Below, piece after piece: positions 60,471 through 64,000 of a stretch of 64,000 nt of DNA (positions are counted from its first letter, which is position 1; every line of letters starts with the position of its first letter). The notes under the pieces were generated by a model that saw nothing but the letters and a program-made list of their open reading frames with translations, ran no database searches and was not told where the DNA came from. The DNA is taken from contig CM049316.1 of the NCBI GenBank assembly GCA_026874595.1, positions 63,407,176 to 63,471,175 on the forward strand, given 5' to 3'. Made by a program: the position numbers and the translations under genes. This DNA is from Sipunculus nudus. Lineage: Eukaryota > Annelida > Sipuncula > Golfingiida > Sipunculidae.

Positions 60471-61961
60471 ATGGATAATTTGTCGGACAATTTAGGCAGT
60501 TCTGCAGACATTATCGCTCGCTCATTGGACCTTGTCAATAATGACGATAATCTGGGTTTTGAAGATTTTACTTTAAATCAAGCCTGTAACCAACAAGATA
60601 GTGCTGAAATTCTCCTTCAGGATATACGTGGTCTTCCAAAGGAGTTGTTTTTGGCAAAACTTGTCAATTATTCAATTAATAACATGGAATGGCTGGAATC
60701 GCTGAGAAACAGGTTGTTTAGCAGCGCAAGTGAAATTGAAGGTTTTCCGTCAGGAACCTTGATCAAAAGACATCAACCACGTACCCCCTTGGGTGATCCT
60801 CTTATTTTAAAGTTAGCCAAAGACTGTTATATCTTGGACAATTTCATCGAAAATGGAGAAACTGAAGATTTAAAGGAGATTTTCAGTCAGAAACCAGGTT
60901 ACAGGCAGTGTTCGGTTTCCTGCACACCGCAACCTCGTTCGACGGTTAACACTGATTCTACTTCTCAACCTTTAGTTCCGACTGGGTGTACTGACTGTGC
61001 TCATGATAGTGAGTTCGCTTGCATAGGAAACAAAAACCAAACGCTGTTGTTTACAAACACGCTATCTGAACTCCGAATTTTAATAGAAGAATTGAGAGGT
61101 TCAGTCGTCAGCAGTGAGGCGAGGTTAGAAAGTAGTGTTGCATTTTTTAAACAGGAATTAGAATTAAAGTCTACAGAGTTGTCAAATTTACATAACAGAA
61201 GCAGATCAGAGTTAGAGTCTATCCGGACGGAATTAGCTGGTGTGGAAGAGCACTCAAAAGAGAAAGTTGATAGATTAGAGAATGAGCTGGCTATTGTTCA
61301 TGAGAAGGTCAAAGATCTAGAATTTAAATTGTTATCAGCTGATGCGGAATGTGAACGGTTAAGGAGGAAAGTGAAAGACCTAGAAGATGAAACTAGCCAT
61401 CTTAAAGCCGATCGGAGAAGGTACAAGAATTCAGAGAAAGATCGGGATAGTGAGATTAAACATGTACAATACAAAGTCGATTGCATTTCTAATTCGCTAA
61501 CATATAACAGAGGGAAATTGACAAATATACCATCAAGTCCCAACAAAACAAATAACCGGTCTTTTGCAAATGTTGTTTTGTCTGATGAACATACATCCCC
61601 GAGAATACATGGTTCCCCGGAGCAACCAGATTCTGCAGCTGCTGATCCGATCATTATATCTTCAACACCTGAGAACCGTGAGATTCACTCACATTCGACA
61701 GTAACTCAGTCTCCTGGACGAGACGTCACATCTGTAGAGCTGAAGCGACCAAGCTCTACAATTCCTGTAAGGATAACGTCGGGTCAAGGTCGGAATGTGA
61801 ATCATGGATTTCATGTGCCCTCCCTTAATAATGGTAATCCAACTGTTGGGACCAATGTTAGTCAATATCGTGATGTGTCCAATGCTGATCCACTGGAAAG
61901 CACTTTCGTTCGTACAGGTAAATTTAACCTGGGTAATATTAGACAAAACATCGTATCGTGA
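60471..61961 (+). CDS. LINE ORF1, coiled-coil RNA-binding-type protein (C-terminus displaced)
   Basis: The 496-residue frame starts at an ATG. The N-terminal 130 residues look folded. A Cys/His group follows (C173, C176, H178, C184; zinc binding is uncertain). A long, strongly predicted coiled coil spans residues about 196-345, and the remainder is Ser/Pro/Asn-rich and probably disordered. LINE ORF1 proteins of this design trimerise through the coiled coil and bind element RNA to form the transposition particle. The frame ends at 61961 with an unremarkable tail. A conserved-looking C-terminal segment continues in the next frame, so this copy is probably frameshifted near 61940 and its ORF1 is likely defective. 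Confidence 0.75.
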   Translation: MDNLSDNLGSSADIIARSLDLVNNDDNLGFEDFTLNQACNQQDSAEILLQDIRGLPKELFLAKLVNYSINNMEWLESLRNRLFSSASEIEGFPSGTLIKRHQPRTPLGDPLILKLAKDCYILDNFIENGETEDLKEIFSQKPGYRQCSVSCTPQPRSTVNTDSTSQPLVPTGCTDCAHDSEFACIGNKNQTLLFTNTLSELRILIEELRGSVVSSEARLESSVAFFKQELELKSTELSNLHNRSRSELESIRTELAGVEEHSKEKVDRLENELAIVHEKVKDLEFKLLSADAECERLRRKVKDLEDETSHLKADRRRYKNSEKDRDSEIKHVQYKVDCISNSLTYNRGKLTNIPSSPNKTNNRSFANVVLSDEHTSPRIHGSPEQPDSAAADPIIISSTPENREIHSHSTVTQSPGRDVTSVELKRPSSTIPVRITSGQGRNVNHGFHVPSLNNGNPTVGTNVSQYRDVSNADPLESTFVRTGKFNLGNIRQNIVS

Positions 61962-62211
61962 CATTGAACGCTATGTGTGCAGTCGAGGCGTACAGTTAAA
62001 ACTACTCCGATTGCTGACCAACACAAATCGTGGAAGAATCGGGCCATTTATTGAGGTGCATTGGTCGTCCATTCCAGTGGTAACAAGAGCGCAGTTCTGG
62101 CCTTGGGATGTGTATATTCGCAGATGGTGGCCCAGGAATGATACAGGGCTACACGGGACTCGAGTGTTTGTTTCAAGGACAAGAACTGGCTCCTATGGTA
62201 CCTTTACTTAA
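61942..62211 (+). pseudogene. LINE ORF1 C-terminal segment in the +1 frame
   Basis: From about 61942 the protein-like signal is in the frame one base ahead of ORF1 and runs to a TAA at 62209-62211. It includes a FWP-x-D-V-x-I-R-R type motif, which I associate with the C-terminal end of ORF1 in invertebrate LINEs. The simplest reading is a single small indel between 61920 and 61955. Programmed frameshifting is possible, but I see no classic slippery site. The left end is approximate. Confidence 0.55.
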
Positions 62212-62283
62212 CGAACTGAGCCAATAATTCATATTCTTTTTTTTTCTCTCCTGTGTACAGCCATTTAAATTAATTCTTTTCAA
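62212..62283 (+). other. ORF1-ORF2 spacer
   Basis: A short non-coding gap with a T-rich run near 62237. Nothing else is visible. Confidence 0.5.
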
Positions 62284-64000
62284 ATGAATATGAAAATTCT
62301 AAACATTTCTTGTTTTAACGTTAGAGGCATAATGCCTTCTGCATTATATGTCAGTAATTTACTTGAAGTTAACAACATCGATATACTTGGTATATCTGAA
62401 CACTGGCTGTTTGAGGATAATATGTATTTTTTAGGGTCTCTGCACCAGGATTATATGTATTACGGTATATCTGATGCTAGTCTTGATCCGTATTGCTCTC
62501 ACCGGAGAGGTAAAGGAGGGGTTGCCCTCCTGTGGCGCAAAAGTTTGAGGGCCGCTGTTAAGCCAATTGTTCGTGATGATCTCGGTGATCGTATTGTAGG
62601 TTTGTCACTAACTTTGAAATGCAATACTACATTATATCTCTTCAATGCCTACTTACCATGCTCTTCAAGTGATGTTTCAAGCTTTTCTGAACACCTCGAT
62701 ATATTGTTTAATCTATTTTATGAATATAGTTCGTCTGGTATGGTCTTAATGATGGGGGACTTTAATGCTGAAGTAAAGGGCAAATATTACAATTCACGCG
62801 AGGATTTCCGGACTGCGTTATTGGGCTCCTATGTTGAAGATTGTTCATTGTGTTCTATTTTTTCAGAACTGCCAATACACGGCCCACGGTGTTCTTATTT
62901 GTCTGGATCAAATAAGTCATTAATTGATCATGTACTATTGCCCATAGAGAAGTTACATTTGGTACAGTGTTGTAAAATCTTAGATGATCACGAACTAAAT
63001 ACGTCCGATCATTTACCACTCATTTTTGAGATTGATTTTTCTCCAATTCATTATGGCAAACCAAATTATACAAGGGTTAATTTCCACTGGGAGAGATTTG
63101 ATAAAGCAAGTTTAAGTCATTTGTACTGTACTCCCTTAGGGGAAAGGCTAAGCAGAATTCAAGTGCCTGACAGTAGATCAGCTACGAGTGCTGCAGTAAG
63201 TGGCTATTATGATAATCTCGTAACAGCAATTCTGAAAACCTCCATGTTAAATATTCCTCAGCGCAGGTTTAATAAACACCTGAAGCCAAATTGGCACTCA
63301 GAACTTAAACCATGGCATGATATCATGCAAACAAAACGCAGACTGTGGATTGCAGATGATCGTCCAAGGGGTGATGCGCACCATTCATATGTAGAATATA
63401 AAATGGCAAAGCGTGCTTTCAGGTGTCAAATGAGACAATATCACGAAAACAATGAACGATTATTCTTTGAACAACTTGACTCTGATTCAGATGTTGATAT
63501 TAACAAATTCTGGCACAAAGTTAAAAGCCGACGTAAACGTCGTAACTGCATTCAGGCAGAGATGCGTTTCTCTGATTCTGCTGTAATTAGAGATCCCCAA
63601 GCAATCGCCGACGGTTGGGCAAGTTATTTTGAAGCTCTGTATGATCCTCTGGAATGTCCACATTTCGATGCTAATCATAAAGCTAACATAGAGGAACGGC
63701 TCAACGAGTATTTTAAAATGTCTCATAAAAACTTTTGCATTATATTGGACAAACCAATCACACTTTTAGAAATTTATAAAGAAATCATGAAGTTAGGCAA
63801 GGGAAAAGCACCCGGAATAGATAACATCAGCAATGAGCATCTAATCTATGGCGGGCCCTTGCTGACACAGCATATTACTAATTTGTTCAATTTAATATTT
63901 TCTGCTGGAATGATTCCTGGTCAGATGAAAATGGGGATGGTAATTACCATACCAAAAAGTGGAAACCGCTCAGGGTCTGATCCAAACAACTATAGAGGGA
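62284..64000 (+). CDS. LINE ORF2, endonuclease and reverse transcriptase (partial, 572 codons in window)
   Basis: The frame starts at ATG 62284, 72 nt after the ORF1 tail, and has no stop up to the window edge. Residues 1-245 form an exonuclease-endonuclease-phosphatase (APE-type) domain: N12 in the first strand motif, the catalytic-type E39 in SEHW, GDFN with D159 and N161, and SDH at 241-243. These are the residues expected for an active nicking endonuclease. A linker of about 250 residues leads to the start of reverse transcriptase, with GKAPGID at 507-513 and NNYRG at the very end. The palm YxDD motif lies beyond the window. The enzyme nicks target DNA and reverse-transcribes element RNA there (target-primed reverse transcription). 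The visible part has no lesion, unlike ORF1. Confidence 0.9.
   Translation, partial: MNMKILNISCFNVRGIMPSALYVSNLLEVNNIDILGISEHWLFEDNMYFLGSLHQDYMYYGISDASLDPYCSHRRGKGGVALLWRKSLRAAVKPIVRDDLGDRIVGLSLTLKCNTTLYLFNAYLPCSSSDVSSFSEHLDILFNLFYEYSSSGMVLMMGDFNAEVKGKYYNSREDFRTALLGSYVEDCSLCSIFSELPIHGPRCSYLSGSNKSLIDHVLLPIEKLHLVQCCKILDDHELNTSDHLPLIFEIDFSPIHYGKPNYTRVNFHWERFDKASLSHLYCTPLGERLSRIQVPDSRSATSAAVSGYYDNLVTAILKTSMLNIPQRRFNKHLKPNWHSELKPWHDIMQTKRRLWIADDRPRGDAHHSYVEYKMAKRAFRCQMRQYHENNERLFFEQLDSDSDVDINKFWHKVKSRRKRRNCIQAEMRFSDSAVIRDPQAIADGWASYFEALYDPLECPHFDANHKANIEERLNEYFKMSHKNFCIILDKPITLLEIYKEIMKLGKGKAPGIDNISNEHLIYGGPLLTQHITNLFNLIFSAGMIPGQMKMGMVITIPKSGNRSGSDPNNYRG

Larger units (their letters stand above)
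60055..64000 (+). mobile_element. APE-type non-LTR retrotransposon (LINE), 3' part beyond the window
   Basis: Repeat similarity ends abruptly at 60054 and is followed by a leader, ORF1 with a coiled coil, and ORF2 with an apurinic-endonuclease-like domain leading into reverse transcriptase, the usual two-ORF LINE layout. The left boundary is inferred from the end of repeat homology. The true 5' end could lie further right if some host sequence sits between. I do not assign a clade: the RT region in the window covers only its first motifs. Confidence 0.85.

Noticed and set aside
61298..61654. 118-aa - strand frame inside ORF1
   Set aside because: It is antisense to the coiled-coil region of ORF1 and has no independent support.
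63487..63726. 79-aa - strand frame inside ORF2
   Set aside because: It is a shadow of the continuous ORF2 reading frame.

Overview
This is eukaryotic DNA with no bacterial features. It holds two things. Positions 1-60054 are the right-hand end of a head-to-tail tandem array with a unit of about 1.93 kb: 31 complete copies plus an 88-bp stub, entering from beyond the left edge. Positions 60055-64000 are an APE-endonuclease non-LTR retrotransposon (LINE) on the + strand, cut by the right edge. The AT-rich spacers, the style of the LINE proteins and the histone-type RNA signal described below suggest an invertebrate animal. A bivalve or other mollusc is my guess, but no feature proves it.

Each array unit carries one small, compact, intronless gene on the - strand. 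Its parts are: a TATA box (TATAAAAA) 46 nt upstream of the ATG; a 97-codon ORF for a basic, helix-rich protein that I do not recognise; a stop codon; exactly 37 nt of 3' sequence; and GGCTCT-TTTC-AGAGCC, a match to the 3' stem-loop of metazoan replication-dependent histone mRNAs. The stem is perfect and the 37-nt spacing unchanged in all 31 copies. Only the last loop base varies (C or A). The protein is not a core histone and I see no H1 features. The array therefore looks like a high-copy family of a non-histone gene built like a histone gene. In 25 copies the ATG and frame are intact. One has lost the ATG, two share a nonsense codon, and three adjacent copies near the right end carry frameshifts.

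The array is layered. Units 2-8 (1923-15430), 9-16 (15431-30878) and 17 to about 20 (30879 to about 38450) are three copies of a higher-order repeat of eight unit types. The first copy is one unit short, because its eighth unit is a hybrid formed by unequal crossover inside the gene. Units 21-31 are more divergent, as expected at the edge of a homogenising array, and contain a separate one-unit duplication (about 45290-49170).

The LINE side has a 5' leader starting with a perfect NRF-1-type palindrome, ORF1 (coiled coil, with its C-terminal part displaced to another frame) and ORF2 (endonuclease followed by the start of reverse transcriptase), open to the window end. The array stops abruptly at 60054, so the LINE either inserted into the array or marks its boundary.
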